The notes beneath the pieces were generated by a model. That model did not search any database. It worked only from the letters and a program-made list of their open reading frames with translations, and was not told the origin of the DNA. Source: Trichocoleus desertorum ATA4-8-CV12 (lineage in GTDB: Bacteria; Cyanobacteriota; Cyanobacteriia; FACHB-46). Taken from it: a stretch of DNA of 64,000 nt. This document shows, piece by piece, positions 45,240 through 54,306 of this stretch (its first letter is position 1; every line of letters starts with the position of its first letter). A program made the translations under genes and the position numbers. The DNA lies in NCBI GenBank assembly GCA_019358975.1, contig JAHHIL010000004.1, forward strand, positions 1 through 64,000. The letters are read 5' to 3'.

Positions 45240-46934
45240 CTATATGACAATGTTTGAATCAATAGTTGTGTCTGAAGGAGACACCCAAATCTTAATGGCT
45301 GTAAGCAGCAAATTCTTTGCTCGTTCCTGGATTTCTGCTCTACCCCAATTTGTTTGCTGGAGAATCCAGCGGTTTAGCTCAATATGCGTGGTATCGAGTT
45401 TGGATTTCTTTTCTGAAAATGGAAGGTTTCCTAACTCTGAGTTGTAACCAGTCAGAGTCAAATTGCCGAACGTATTCACCAAAGTGTTATGAACTGTCTC
45501 CGGCTCTTCACCCAGCTCATCTTTCCATGCCTGATTAAGCGTTTGAGGCAGAACATGCTCTATTGTTGCCGTCGAAAGATCCACAACCTCTTTGTGGTTA
45601 AAAGATTTTTCAAGACGACAGAGGATGAACCGAGTGGTTCCACGTCCATATTGTGGTTGATTCATAAAGGCTGCGGCAAACTCAGCATCTTTAGGAAAAC
45701 GACGATTGCCGCCAGGGGATGACAAGGTACGGAGCAACCACTGCTCGTGCTCTGTGTCGGGAAAATTTTTGGCTAACTGAATAAACAGTTTGTTTAATGG
45801 GTTAGTGGGTACTCCGCAAACAGATCGCCGGACTACAAATGACTCAACTAAGCCAAGGCATTTATCTAATTCGATGTCGCTAAGAGCCCCAGTCTGACGA
45901 GCATCAAACAGGCGGAGTAAGAGCGGGTAAGAGGTCGTTACTTTAATTTCTTTAATGTTCTCTAAACGATCGCGAATGATTGCTGTTTCTTCTGGAGCCG
46001 AGGAGAGGAATTTAGCATAAAACTCTCCAAATCTTTGCATTGACTGAACTTCCGCTTCAATTGCTTCCGTTGAGTCCATAGTTTTCAATTTTGTCCTAAT
46101 CGCTGCGTAAATGCCACCTTGCTTGATATCATCCCCATCTTTCATCGTATAGTGGCGAAGAAATTCGGTAAGGTTGGACTTAAGCCGACTCTCAAGCGGA
46201 ACCCAATATTTTGAGTAAACTCGCTCCTGCTCTCCGCCAGTAGAAATTGAATGACGGAAACGCATTAATAAATAATTTCTCACTAAGTCAGCTTGGGTAA
46301 GTGGCTCGCCCTTAAAATTCAGACTCTCAAAAATCAAATACGGATCGTCGTCATCTCCCAAGTTAATCATCACGACTTGGAGACATTGCTCCAGAGTGGT
46401 TAATACTTTGACAGGATCGACTCGATCATCGTTAAGATCAGTACTCTTGAGCAATTTGTTCTTAAAAAAATGATAGGCAGCAGCCATCCGAACATCTTTA
46501 CTATTTTCTGGAACCTGACGGTCAAGAGCAATGGTACGATACACATCTCGGTCTGCCTGTGTTGGTACAAACTTCAAGGTGTCTTCCAAATCACGGAATC
46601 GATTGGTTAGGTAGACTTCCTGTATCCGTGAAGCTGAATTTAGATCAAGACAATCGCGTAAGGCACAAAGAAGCAGCGATACGGTTGTGAGGCGCTGCTG
46701 TCCATCAATGATGAGATATTTATTGACTCCTACAGGCGTACTACGCGCCGGAACAGAAACAATCGCTCCCATGAAATGGGTTCCAGTGTCGCCCACTTCG
46801 TACTGCACCATCAGATCATCCCAGAGTGCCTGCCAATTGTTCTCCGTCCAAGTATATGGACGCTGAAAGAGGGGGATTAGATTCTGTTTCTCCCCATTAA
46901 AATATTGAATAACTCTGGCTGGTGAGGCTTCCAT
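45240..46934 (-). CDS. GmrSD-type DUF262/DUF1524 protein (putative modification-dependent restriction enzyme)
   Basis: A 564-aa protein with an N-terminal DUF262 ParB/Srx-like domain carrying Q-R-P-Y-T-W (24-29) and I-I-D-G-Q-Q-R-L-T-T (75-84). A long helical middle and a C-terminal DUF1524 HNH domain (I-E-H-V-L-P-Q-T-L and G-N-L-T-L-T-G-Y-N) follow. Single-chain GmrSD/BrxU-type enzymes use NTP hydrolysis and the HNH to cut modified phage DNA. It is solitary, flanked by AT-rich gaps (45022-45239 and 46935-47394), suggesting an acquired defence gene. The target modification is unknown. Confidence 0.88.
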   Translation of the reverse strand: MEASPARVIQYFNGEKQNLIPLFQRPYTWTENNWQALWDDLMVQYEVGDTGTHFMGAIVSVPARSTPVGVNKYLIIDGQQRLTTVSLLLCALRDCLDLNSASRIQEVYLTNRFRDLEDTLKFVPTQADRDVYRTIALDRQVPENSKDVRMAAAYHFFKNKLLKSTDLNDDRVDPVKVLTTLEQCLQVVMINLGDDDDPYLIFESLNFKGEPLTQADLVRNYLLMRFRHSISTGGEQERVYSKYWVPLESRLKSNLTEFLRHYTMKDGDDIKQGGIYAAIRTKLKTMDSTEAIEAEVQSMQRFGEFYAKFLSSAPEETAIIRDRLENIKEIKVTTSYPLLLRLFDARQTGALSDIELDKCLGLVESFVVRRSVCGVPTNPLNKLFIQLAKNFPDTEHEQWLLRTLSSPGGNRRFPKDAEFAAAFMNQPQYGRGTTRFILCRLEKSFNHKEVVDLSTATIEHVLPQTLNQAWKDELGEEPETVHNTLVNTFGNLTLTGYNSELGNLPFSEKKSKLDTTHIELNRWILQQTNWGRAEIQERAKNLLLTAIKIWVSPSDTTIDSNIVI

Positions 46935-47394
46935 CGCGTTTAACGAATCCTTGAGTTTATGTATATTACCTGCTCGTCAGGCAATCCCGTATTAGCGAAC
47001 TAAATTTAGCAGGGATTTTAGAATAATGCCCATATTCGCTATTTTAAATACCAATTAGCTTGATTTTGAAGCTTAACCGGTTAGTTGAAACTATCGCCAC
47101 TAACCGCAAATAAGAGTAGTACAACTGCTATTCTGAAGCAGAGAGTTTTCGTATATCACTTTGAGTTGGATAGATAACCAGAAACTCTCCGCATAATATT
47201 GCGTTTTAGATGGAGCGCTGAAACCCTTTTCTATATTTTTAGATGTATTACTTATGCTCCTGTAATTATCATTGTTAGCTGTACAATATGGCAGGTTGGA
47301 TAGTAAGGAGCGATCGCCTAACTATTGAAATTTCGGTTTAGTTGGTAATTGCTAAAATTTAGGCAAGCAGGCATTCTATAGAGCGATCGCGTAA
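46935..47394. other. Intergenic region between DUF262 gene and Uma2 gene
   Basis: This 460-bp AT-rich stretch has no convincing reading frame. CGGTTAGT (47078-47085) and ACTAACCG (47099-47106) form a perfect 8-bp inverted repeat, without a T run. It should hold divergent promoters for the flanking genes. Nothing else is recognised. Confidence 0.5.
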
Positions 47395-47991
47395 ATGCAG
47401 ATGATTCAGGCACAAGAGCAACGCTACTACTCATCTGAAGAATACTTAGATCTGGAAACTACTTCAGAGGAACGCCATGAATATATTGATGGAGCGATTG
47501 TTCCTGTGACTGGAGGCTCACCGAATCACAACCAAATTGCTCTCAACCTGAGTGGTGCTTTGAACTTTGCCTTGAAGCGGCAACCTTATCGCGTTTTTGT
47601 CACCGATCAACGACTGTGGATTCCTAAAAAACGGATTCATACCTATCCTGATGTCATGGTCGTTTCAGGAACTCTAGAGTTTGCTGAAGGACGGAGAGAT
47701 ACGATTACCAATCCCGTCATGATTGCAGAGGTACTATCAAAGTCCACGCAAAACTACGACAGAGTTGAAAAGTTTGCTGCATATCGCACTATTCCTAATT
47801 TTCAGGAATATATTTTAGTGGATCAGTACACAATGCACATTGAGCATTACTCAAAAACTGAGCCGCAAAAGTGGATTTTCTCTGAGTACGACAGCGAAGA
47901 CGAAGTATTAGCGATCGCTTCTGTGCCTTTTCAAATCTCTCTGGCAGATCTCTACGACAAAGTAGAGTTTGAGACAAATTTGGATACCTGA
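47395..47991 (+). CDS. Uma2 family endonuclease-like protein (DUF820)
   Basis: A 198-aa protein of the Uma2/DUF820 family, hugely expanded in cyanobacteria, with a PD-(D/E)XK-like fold. Visible conserved parts are E-E-R-H-E-Y-I-D-G, Y-P-D-V-M-V-V, I-A-E-V-L-S-K-S-T, and N-F-Q-E-Y-I-L-V-D-Q. Members are often called putative restriction endonucleases, but their activity and role are not established. It starts at ATG 47395; an in-frame ATG at 47401 is also possible. No partner gene is evident. Confidence 0.88.
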   Translation: MQMIQAQEQRYYSSEEYLDLETTSEERHEYIDGAIVPVTGGSPNHNQIALNLSGALNFALKRQPYRVFVTDQRLWIPKKRIHTYPDVMVVSGTLEFAEGRRDTITNPVMIAEVLSKSTQNYDRVEKFAAYRTIPNFQEYILVDQYTMHIEHYSKTEPQKWIFSEYDSEDEVLAIASVPFQISLADLYDKVEFETNLDT

Positions 47992-48110
47992 AGTTTTCCC
48001 AGACTGTACTTTAGCGATCGCCCATTATGGCTCTAATAGTCCGTCGAGTAGGATGATGGGTATCCCGACTGACGGTATGAGTTCCATTGAGTATTTTTAG
48101 AAGTAGCGTT

Positions 48111-48956
48111 ATGTTCCTACCTAAGTTTCTAGTTGTGGTGATGCTAGGAGTGTTCCCGATCGCGATCGCCTGTACCGATCAATCCTCACCCACTGCCCCG
48201 GTGTCCAGTGCTAGCCCTGCTGCATCACCCAGTCCGAGTGCCTCACCTGCGCCCTCAGCCAGTCCTACGGACACTCCTGCGAACGCGATCGCGCCAGGGC
48301 AATATTGTTACCGTGCCGATCTGCCAACCCTCACGAAGGCTTTGCGCTTAACGGTAGCGGCAGATCAGACAGTTACCGGAGACAGTCGGGCCACCATTCA
48401 AAATAAGTCCGAGGGCTACTATTCCTCTTATGCTCAAAAGATTTCTGGATCTTTGGCAGGAGATCAACTAAAGGCCCAAATTCGCACCTGGATTGAGTAT
48501 GACGTTCAAGATACTCAGGAAACCTGGAGCATTACGCCCAGCGAGGTTGTGACGCGGCAGGCTAAACTGGTTGCTGCGGATTGTCAGGAGGTGCGATCGC
48601 GCTTTGCTAATGAGGCTGGATTGGAGGCACGCGATCTCCTAGATGCGGCTACTGCCGTACATACAAAGCCAGTCCAGTTTGAGGCAGGTCGTAATGGCAC
48701 TGTCATCAACCATGCTGTCGTTCGGGGAGAACGGGATGTGTACCTGCTCAAGGCTCAAGGAGGACAGCAAATGAAGATTGCCCTGACCTTAACAGAACAG
48801 AATGCCGCTTTTGATGTCGTGTCTCCCAGCGGAGATATTCTCACCACTGAGGCGCAGTCAGAAACGGTGCTTTTGCCCCATACTGGCGAGTACCAGGTGA
48901 TTGTTGGTAGTACGCGCGGCAACGCTACCTATGAATTGCAAATCACGATTCAGTAA
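48111..48956 (+). CDS. Putative lipoprotein with PPC-like C-terminal beta domain
   Basis: A 281-aa exported protein. The signal peptide ends in I-A-I-A-C, a near-lipobox, so the Cys (about residue 22) is probably lipidated. A Ser/Pro/Ala-rich linker (about 27-60) precedes an unknown domain (about 65-190). The C-terminal 90 residues resemble PPC-like beta-sandwiches: V-Y-L-L-K-A-Q-G-G-Q, N-A-A-F-D-V-V-S-P-S-G and L-P-H-T-G-E-Y-Q-V-I-V-G. The ATG at 48111 is preferred over a TTG at 48087. Function at the cell surface is unknown. Confidence 0.7.
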   Translation: MFLPKFLVVVMLGVFPIAIACTDQSSPTAPVSSASPAASPSPSASPAPSASPTDTPANAIAPGQYCYRADLPTLTKALRLTVAADQTVTGDSRATIQNKSEGYYSSYAQKISGSLAGDQLKAQIRTWIEYDVQDTQETWSITPSEVVTRQAKLVAADCQEVRSRFANEAGLEARDLLDAATAVHTKPVQFEAGRNGTVINHAVVRGERDVYLLKAQGGQQMKIALTLTEQNAAFDVVSPSGDILTTEAQSETVLLPHTGEYQVIVGSTRGNATYELQITIQ

Positions 48957-49087
48957 ATCTAGAACTCATGATTTGGACTAGCGATCGCCTGTTTTCTTGC
49001 AGATTAGTGTAAATATAGCTTTGTACTGGGAAAAACCTAGTTTGTCAGTAGTCCCATTTCTGCGTACCCCAATACATTGGCTGACAT

Positions 49088-51148
49088 ATGCAAAGTCCAA
49101 TTCTTACGTTTACCATTCTGCTGACGGTTATTCTGATCGTGCCGTCCCTGTTTGAGCGGTTGCGTCTGCCTGGGCTAGTCGGTTTATTAATTGCTGGCGT
49201 GGTGCTGGGGCAGAGTGGGTTGCACTGGTTAGATCACGAATCTGAAACCATGCAACTGCTATCGGGCATTGGCAAAGTCTATTTGATGTTTGTGGCAGGT
49301 CTGGAAATTGATCTCAAACAGTTTCGCAAGACCCGCGATCGCTCTTTAGGATTTGGGTTCTTCACCTTTATCGTCCCACTGGTCACAGGCATTGCCCTCG
49401 GGCGGCTCTTTGGCTTTGGGTGGAATGCCTCTTTGCTCATAGGATCACTGTTGGCATCCCATACTCTATTGGCTTATCCGATTGTCAGCCGTTTAGGAGT
49501 CGTAGGGAATGAATCGGTTATGGTGACGATCGGAGCCACCATTATTACCGACACAGCAGCCCTGCTAGTTTTAGCCGTTTGTGTGGGAATTCATACAGGA
49601 GCCTTTACTGCATCTGGCTTTGCCACGCTATTGATTGGGGTAGCCCTCTATTCCGTGGTGGTTTTGGTGGGCTTAGACTGGGCAGGCAGGGAATTTTTTC
49701 GGCGTTCTGGGGATGCAGAAGGCAATCAGTTTTTATTCATTTTGCTGGCGCTGTTTTTAGCCTCTGTGGGCGCACAGGTAATTGGCATCGAGCAAATTGT
49801 TGGGGCATTTCTGGCAGGGCTGGCGGTCAATGATGTCTTGGGCAACAGCCCCGTGAAAGAAAAGGTGGAATTTGTCGGCGGCGTGTTGTTTATCCCCTGC
49901 TTCTTTATCGATATGGGGCTACTGATCAATCTACCCGCCTTTCTCAAAACCTTGAGTGCTCTTTGGTTCACCCTGGCTCTTGTGAGTGCGCTGATTGGCA
50001 GTAAGTTCGTCGCGGCCCTCTTAGCCAAATGGGCCTATCGCTACAATCTCCCAGAACTGATGACTATGTGGTCGTTATCTCTACCGCAAGTGGCTGCTAC
50101 GTTGGCCGCTACGTTGGTAGGGTATCAAACGGTCAATGCCGCAGGAGAACGGCTGATTGGGGAAGGGGTGCTCAATAGTGTCATTGTGCTGATGGTGGTC
50201 ACTTCTGTGTTAGGGCCGCTGATTACGGCGCGATTTGCTCCCCAGATCTCAACTCCGTCTACTGATCTCGATACGGTATCGGCGTCGTGGCTTGTAGATT
50301 CGCCAACTCCACACAACCCGGAAGCTGATACGCCCTTTACTGTGGTGGTTCCGACTTATAACCCCAGAACTCAGCAATTTCTGATTGAAATGGCAGCAAT
50401 GTTAGCACGGCATGAGTTAGGGCGGATTGTGCCGATGGCGATCGTCAAAGCTCCTGTTTACATGGATCACCCTCGGTTAGAATCTCTCTTGGATCGCAAT
50501 CATAAACGACTGCAAGGGGCGATCGCTCTAGGGCAAGAGCTGAACGTAGAAACTCAAGCGACGATTCGGATTGATGATGATGTGGCGATCGGCATTAGTC
50601 GAGAGAGCCGAGAACAAAATGCTAATTTAATTGTCATGGGCTGGTCTCGTACCACCGGATTTCGGGCGCGACTCTTTGGCAATGTGATTGATAATGTCAT
50701 TTGTTCCGCTCACTGTCCGGTTGCTGTGACGCGGTTACTTATGAGTCCTGCCTCGATTAAAAACATTCTGGTGCTGGTCAACGATTTGACGCCTGCAACC
50801 TTACGCACCATTCGATTGGCTCAAGTTTTGGCTGACACAAACCAAGCTGTTGTCACCCTGTTCCATGTCAGTAATCCTCAGAGTTCGACTGCCCAATCCA
50901 CTAAATTTTCCACACGACTATCCGAGGTCGCCACCAGCCATAGTTTGAAGGTTGGAACCATTACTCAAACTGTTCAGAGTAGTGATATCGTCGGAGCAGT
51001 GTTGGAAGCAGCGGAAGCGGTTGATTTAGTCATGCTGCATACGGTGCGCTACCGAACTGCCGGAGGATTAGCGGTGAGTGAGGTGACAACAAAAATTGTG
51101 CAATCTTTGAATTGTTCTCTGATCCTGTTGGGAGAGCCCCAAACGTGA
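49088..51148 (+). CDS. CPA2-family cation/proton antiporter with C-terminal USP domains
   Basis: A 686-aa protein. About 390 N-terminal residues form twelve or more hydrophobic helices of the Na+/H+ (K+/H+) exchanger type, with a conserved polar/acidic region near A-T-I-I-T-D-T-A. The C-terminal 270 residues hold two universal-stress-protein-like domains, the second with a nucleotide-binding-type V-A-V-T-R pattern and a helix-rich repeat. USP domains may sense ATP or other nucleotides. It exchanges Na+ or K+ for H+; the ion is uncertain. It converges on the ArsR gene with 5 bp between stops. Confidence 0.87.
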   Translation: MQSPILTFTILLTVILIVPSLFERLRLPGLVGLLIAGVVLGQSGLHWLDHESETMQLLSGIGKVYLMFVAGLEIDLKQFRKTRDRSLGFGFFTFIVPLVTGIALGRLFGFGWNASLLIGSLLASHTLLAYPIVSRLGVVGNESVMVTIGATIITDTAALLVLAVCVGIHTGAFTASGFATLLIGVALYSVVVLVGLDWAGREFFRRSGDAEGNQFLFILLALFLASVGAQVIGIEQIVGAFLAGLAVNDVLGNSPVKEKVEFVGGVLFIPCFFIDMGLLINLPAFLKTLSALWFTLALVSALIGSKFVAALLAKWAYRYNLPELMTMWSLSLPQVAATLAATLVGYQTVNAAGERLIGEGVLNSVIVLMVVTSVLGPLITARFAPQISTPSTDLDTVSASWLVDSPTPHNPEADTPFTVVVPTYNPRTQQFLIEMAAMLARHELGRIVPMAIVKAPVYMDHPRLESLLDRNHKRLQGAIALGQELNVETQATIRIDDDVAIGISRESREQNANLIVMGWSRTTGFRARLFGNVIDNVICSAHCPVAVTRLLMSPASIKNILVLVNDLTPATLRTIRLAQVLADTNQAVVTLFHVSNPQSSTAQSTKFSTRLSEVATSHSLKVGTITQTVQSSDIVGAVLEAAEAVDLVMLHTVRYRTAGGLAVSEVTTKIVQSLNCSLILLGEPQT

Positions 51149-51153
51149 TGCCT

Positions 51154-51492
51154 TTAGTTAGAGCTGTTGGCATCAGACAGCCCCTTGATGCTGGCTAAAC
51201 AGTTGGCGAGTAGGCAGCGATTGAGCGAGCTGTATTTGGTTTGTCCTTCTTTTCTAACTTGAACGAGGCCGCAATCAACCAGAGTTTTGGAGTGGTGGCA
51301 GAACAACGCCAAGCTAATTTCTAGGTAGTTGGCGAGTTCTGAGCCGCTCATTTCTTGGGACTGGGCTAGCAATTCTACAATCCGTAAGCGGGTGGGATCG
51401 CTAAGGGCCGCAAAGATTTTAGCGCGTTGTTCCGAGTCTAATTTCAGCAAGGCAACAGAGCTGAGGGAGGAATCGAGATTGGAGTTGAGCAT
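51154..51492 (-). CDS. ArsR-family winged-helix regulator
   Basis: A 112-aa winged-HTH protein with A-A-L-S-D-P-T-R-L-R-I-V-E-L-L and the recognition helix region around residues 52-75. The ELCVCD metal motif of the classical arsenic sensors is absent; there are four cysteines (65, 74, 93, 98), two near the recognition helix, which might sense redox state or electrophiles. It is divergent from the thioredoxin/Old Yellow Enzyme operon, with palindromes over that operon's promoter. Similar ArsR-type CyeR controls an ene-reductase gene in Corynebacterium, so a comparable role is inferred. Confidence 0.88.
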   Translation of the reverse strand: MLNSNLDSSLSSVALLKLDSEQRAKIFAALSDPTRLRIVELLAQSQEMSGSELANYLEISLALFCHHSKTLVDCGLVQVRKEGQTKYSSLNRCLLANCLASIKGLSDANSSN

Positions 51493-51572
51493 GGGCGATC
51501 GCAGGGGTGTAATCCCTTTCCAGTGCTAATAGATTCTACTTCCATTTTAAGGTGTAAAAGCACTTGCTCAAA

Positions 51573-51638
51573 TACTTGAACAAGTACTTGACTATTGAGA
51601 AAAGGTTGTCTATTATTTAGTTAAATGGTTGTTTAACT
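51573..51638 (+). promoter_or_regulatory. Thioredoxin operon promoter with overlapping palindromic operators
   Basis: TTGACT (51588-51593) and TATTAT (51611-51616) are 17 bp apart, a near-ideal sigma-70-type promoter. TACTTG-aa-CAAGTA (51573-51586) and the palindrome CAAGTACTTG (51581-51590) overlap the -35 side. AGTTAAA (51619-51625) and TTTAACT (51632-51638) flank the likely start site. Both are plausible sites for the divergent ArsR protein. Confidence 0.7.
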
Positions 51639-51674
51639 ACTTGAATTGCAACAACCAACTGGAGGCGTAAGGCC

Positions 51675-52037
51675 ATGTCAGATCATTATCAATCGATCAA
51701 GCTGACCGACACAAACTTTGAAAGCGAAGTGCTTGCTAGTTCCGTTCCGGTGTTGGTAGATTTTTGGGCTCCTTGGTGTGGGCCTTGCCGCATGCTCAGC
51801 CCCATCGTGGAAGAAGTAGCCGCAGACTTTGAGGGGCAGGCAAAGGTGGCCAAGCTCAATGTGGACGATTACGAGCAGCTTGCCACGCAATACAACATCA
51901 GTGCTATCCCTACCCTCATTCTGTTCCAAGATGGTCATGCGGTTGACCAGGTGAGTGGAGTGGTTCGCAAGCAAGTCTTGGCAGATAAGCTCAACGCTTT
52001 GTTACACCGCGATCGCACCTCTCATTCCGCTGCCTAA
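51675..52037 (+). CDS. trxA: Thioredoxin
   Basis: A 120-aa thioredoxin with the redox motif W-C-G-P-C (Cys35, Cys38) and the usual cis-Pro in I-P-T-L. It reduces disulfides in target proteins, using a thioredoxin reductase not in this window. GGAGG precedes the start. Cyanobacteria often have several m-type thioredoxins; this one is the first gene of a pair with an ene-reductase 40 bp downstream, behind a probable ArsR-controlled promoter. Confidence 0.95.
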   Translation: MSDHYQSIKLTDTNFESEVLASSVPVLVDFWAPWCGPCRMLSPIVEEVAADFEGQAKVAKLNVDDYEQLATQYNISAIPTLILFQDGHAVDQVSGVVRKQVLADKLNALLHRDRTSHSAA

Positions 52038-52076
52038 CTTAGTTTATTTCAATGGAGTCTCAGGGAGATTTTGTTC

Positions 52077-53207
52077 ATGAGTGCCAATGTTGATCTCCTC
52101 TCTTCGGTAAAGCTCGGTCCTTACGAACTGCCGAATCGCTTGGTGATGGCTCCTCTGACTCGGAATCGGGCGGGAGCAGGTGATGTGCCTAGAGCCTTAA
52201 ATGCGACTTACTATGCTCAACGAGCTTCCGCAGGTTTGATCATCACTGAAGCCAGCCAAGTGTCACCCCAAGGCTTGGGATATCCTAGTACCCCTGGTAT
52301 TTACTCACCAGAACAAGTAGCAGGCTGGCGGCTGATCACTGATGCTGTCCATGCGAAGGGAGGGCGGATCTTCTTACAACTTTGGCATGTAGGACGGATC
52401 TCCCATCCTGCTCTACAACCAGACGGCGCTTTGCCTGTGGCTCCTTCCGCGATCGCACCCACAGGGCAAGCTTCTACCTATGAAGGCATGAAACCCTTTG
52501 TCACTCCTCGCGCTCTAGAAACCCATGAAATTCCTGAGATTGTAGAGCAATACCGTCAGGGGGCGCAAAATGCTTTAGAGGCTGGGTTTGATGGAGTAGA
52601 GATTCACGCGGCCAACGGTTACCTGATCGATCAGTTTTTGCGAGATGGGACTAACCACCGCACAGATGAATATGGCGGCTCCATTGAAAACCGAGCTAGG
52701 TTTTTGTTAGAAGTTACCGCAGCCGTGGTGGGTGTGTGGGGCGGCGTTGGCGAAGCCTCCCGGAACGGGGGGCGTGTCGGAGTTCGTCTGGCTCCCAGCG
52801 GTTCCTTCAACAGCATGTCTGACTCTGATCCTGTAGCAACGTTTACCTATGCGGCTCAAGCTTTAAACCAGTTTAATTTGGCTTATCTACATATTGTGGA
52901 ACCCAGAGCTGACGAAAACTTTACCGCTGACACCCCTGCCTCTCGCTTAACCACAGGCTACTTCCGCCCGATCTTCAAAGGCACACTCATTGCGGCGGGA
53001 GGCCACGATCGCGAGAGCGGAAATGCGGTGCTAGCCAACGGAGAAGCAGATTTAGTCGCTTACGGTAGGCTGTTCATTGCGAACCCGGATCTGCCAGAAC
53101 GCTTTGCCATCAATGCTCCGCTCAATCCTGCCGAGCGCTCTACCTTCTATGGCGGAGATGAGCGAGGATATATCGATTATCCTGCTTTATCTCTCCAGAG
53201 CGCTTAA
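52077..53207 (+). CDS. Old Yellow Enzyme-family ene-reductase (NADH:flavin oxidoreductase)
   Basis: A 376-aa FMN-binding TIM-barrel of the Old Yellow Enzyme family, which reduces activated alkenes, quinones and nitro-compounds with NAD(P)H. Signatures are N-R-L-V-M-A-P-L-T-R-N-R, G-Y-L-I-D-Q-F-L-R-D, H-A-A-N-G-Y and Y-G-G-S-I-E-N-R. At about residues 222-231 there is an extra G-V-G-E-A-S-R-N-G-G stretch between W-G and R-V-G-V-R-L, encoded by a short dispersed repeat. GGGAG upstream favours the ATG at 52077; an in-frame TTG lies at 52071. Probably redox-defence, with thioredoxin. Confidence 0.93.
   Translation: MSANVDLLSSVKLGPYELPNRLVMAPLTRNRAGAGDVPRALNATYYAQRASAGLIITEASQVSPQGLGYPSTPGIYSPEQVAGWRLITDAVHAKGGRIFLQLWHVGRISHPALQPDGALPVAPSAIAPTGQASTYEGMKPFVTPRALETHEIPEIVEQYRQGAQNALEAGFDGVEIHAANGYLIDQFLRDGTNHRTDEYGGSIENRARFLLEVTAAVVGVWGGVGEASRNGGRVGVRLAPSGSFNSMSDSDPVATFTYAAQALNQFNLAYLHIVEPRADENFTADTPASRLTTGYFRPIFKGTLIAAGGHDRESGNAVLANGEADLVAYGRLFIANPDLPERFAINAPLNPAERSTFYGGDERGYIDYPALSLQSA
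52738..52772 (+). repeat. Short dispersed-repeat-like insert within the ene-reductase gene
   Basis: GGCGTTGGCGAAGCC followed by TCCCGGAACGG is typical of the small dispersed repeats of filamentous cyanobacteria. It keeps the reading frame and adds roughly 8-9 residues between two conserved motifs. A related GTTCGCGGAGCG-type sequence lies at 39331-39369. Confidence 0.6.
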
Positions 53208-53317
53208 GCTTGCCTTGAGCGCAGTTGGTACTTTTAGGAACTTAACTTACTTCATGCGATCGCCTGCTTTCACAACGGGCGATCGCTTTTTATGTATTCC
53301 AGAATGTATTGCAGCAT

Positions 53318-54139
53318 TCAAGCTTTAGCGAGCCGATGGAGCCAAATAAAGTTTGGGCCTTCTGGTGAACATTTGCTTTGAATTAACTGATTGGAATAGT
53401 GAAGATTTTGACCGGATAAATCGTTTCTGTAGCCCGATGCAAACCACTCTCCATAAGGATCGTTGACAAAGAAGCCGTTGGCATCATAACCGCGAACTAC
53501 CATAATGTGGCCGAAGCTAGTGAAGTAACCATGAATAATACAAGGTTTCCCTTCCGCGATCGCCTTGCGAATATCGGATAGGCGAGCTTGAGTGGTGAAA
53601 TCTACTTTTAAGCCATAAGCGCGACCCATCTTCGCCAAATCCAACGGTTCCCAGCGTGATAGGCGGTTGCGCTCCATGTAGCGATATAGTTCATCCTCCA
53701 ACTGCCCCACACCTGTCTGCCCTTTAATCTGCAAGTAGGCCATCACCATTGCGTAGGAGGTAACATTACAAGCGCCAGTTGGGTTTAAGGCATTATCTAA
53801 CTGGCTTTTGTGCGGGACATTCAGGATTTTGCGTTCTGGTAGACGGCGCGCAGGCAGGGGTAGAGAAATCCTGGGCCTTTGGGGGGTGGCTGTTGTGACT
53901 TGGTTTTGGTTGTTGATCAGTTGGGCATGAGGCGTGTAAACATGCCAGGTATTTTGTGGGGGATTGCCGAGAAAATCTTTGAGGAGTGCCACCTTGAGAT
54001 GATTTTTATCGATTGCCTTCCAAGAGTGAATCTCAAATATTTTGCCTGCTTCTACTTGAACTTTGTCTGATTCAGGTAGCTTAGTAGAGTCAGCCGTTGA
54101 TTTCTTAAAAGTCGTATTGCGAAGAACTTTGATTTTCAT
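53318..54139 (-). CDS. C39-like (papain-fold) peptidase family protein
   Basis: A 273-aa protein. After an N-terminal domain (about 1-75, SH3-like in feel) and a polar linker comes a C39-like core with Gln113 (oxyanion), Cys124 in G-A-C-N-V-T-S-Y-A-M, His211 in F-G-H-I-M-V-V-R-G and Asn226-Asp227 in V-N-D-P-Y-G. These give a Cys-His-Asx triad, consistent with a cysteine peptidase or transamidase. No signal peptide is seen. The ATG at 54139 is preferred over a TTG at 54157. It is not adjacent to an ABC transporter or bacteriocin gene, so bacteriocin processing is unlikely. Confidence 0.82.
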   Translation of the reverse strand: MKIKVLRNTTFKKSTADSTKLPESDKVQVEAGKIFEIHSWKAIDKNHLKVALLKDFLGNPPQNTWHVYTPHAQLINNQNQVTTATPQRPRISLPLPARRLPERKILNVPHKSQLDNALNPTGACNVTSYAMVMAYLQIKGQTGVGQLEDELYRYMERNRLSRWEPLDLAKMGRAYGLKVDFTTQARLSDIRKAIAEGKPCIIHGYFTSFGHIMVVRGYDANGFFVNDPYGEWFASGYRNDLSGQNLHYSNQLIQSKCSPEGPNFIWLHRLAKA

Positions 54140-54243
54140 AATGTCATTGAAGATCAACTCAAGGGGATAATTACAGTTTGACGTTAGAGAGCGAGGACGG
54201 TGCCTCAGGCAGAGGTTACGTCTAAACCTCCAATCTCTAACTC

Positions 54244-54306
54244 CTAATGCCTAACTTCTAATGCCTAACTTCTAATGCCTAACTTCCTAATGCCTAACTT
54301 CTAATA
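54244..54306 (+). repeat. 14-bp tandem repeat
   Basis: CTAATGCCTAACTT occurs at 54244, 54258, 54272 (followed by one extra C) and 54287, then a partial CTAATA copy begins at 54301. It lies between divergent genes, upstream of the GTPase gene at 54435. Such heptamer-derived repeats are common in filamentous cyanobacteria. Confidence 0.9.

Noticed and set aside
54244-54306. Possible CRISPR-like array
   Set aside because: The 14-bp units are directly adjacent without spacers, so it is a simple tandem repeat. No CRISPR array or cas gene was seen in the window.
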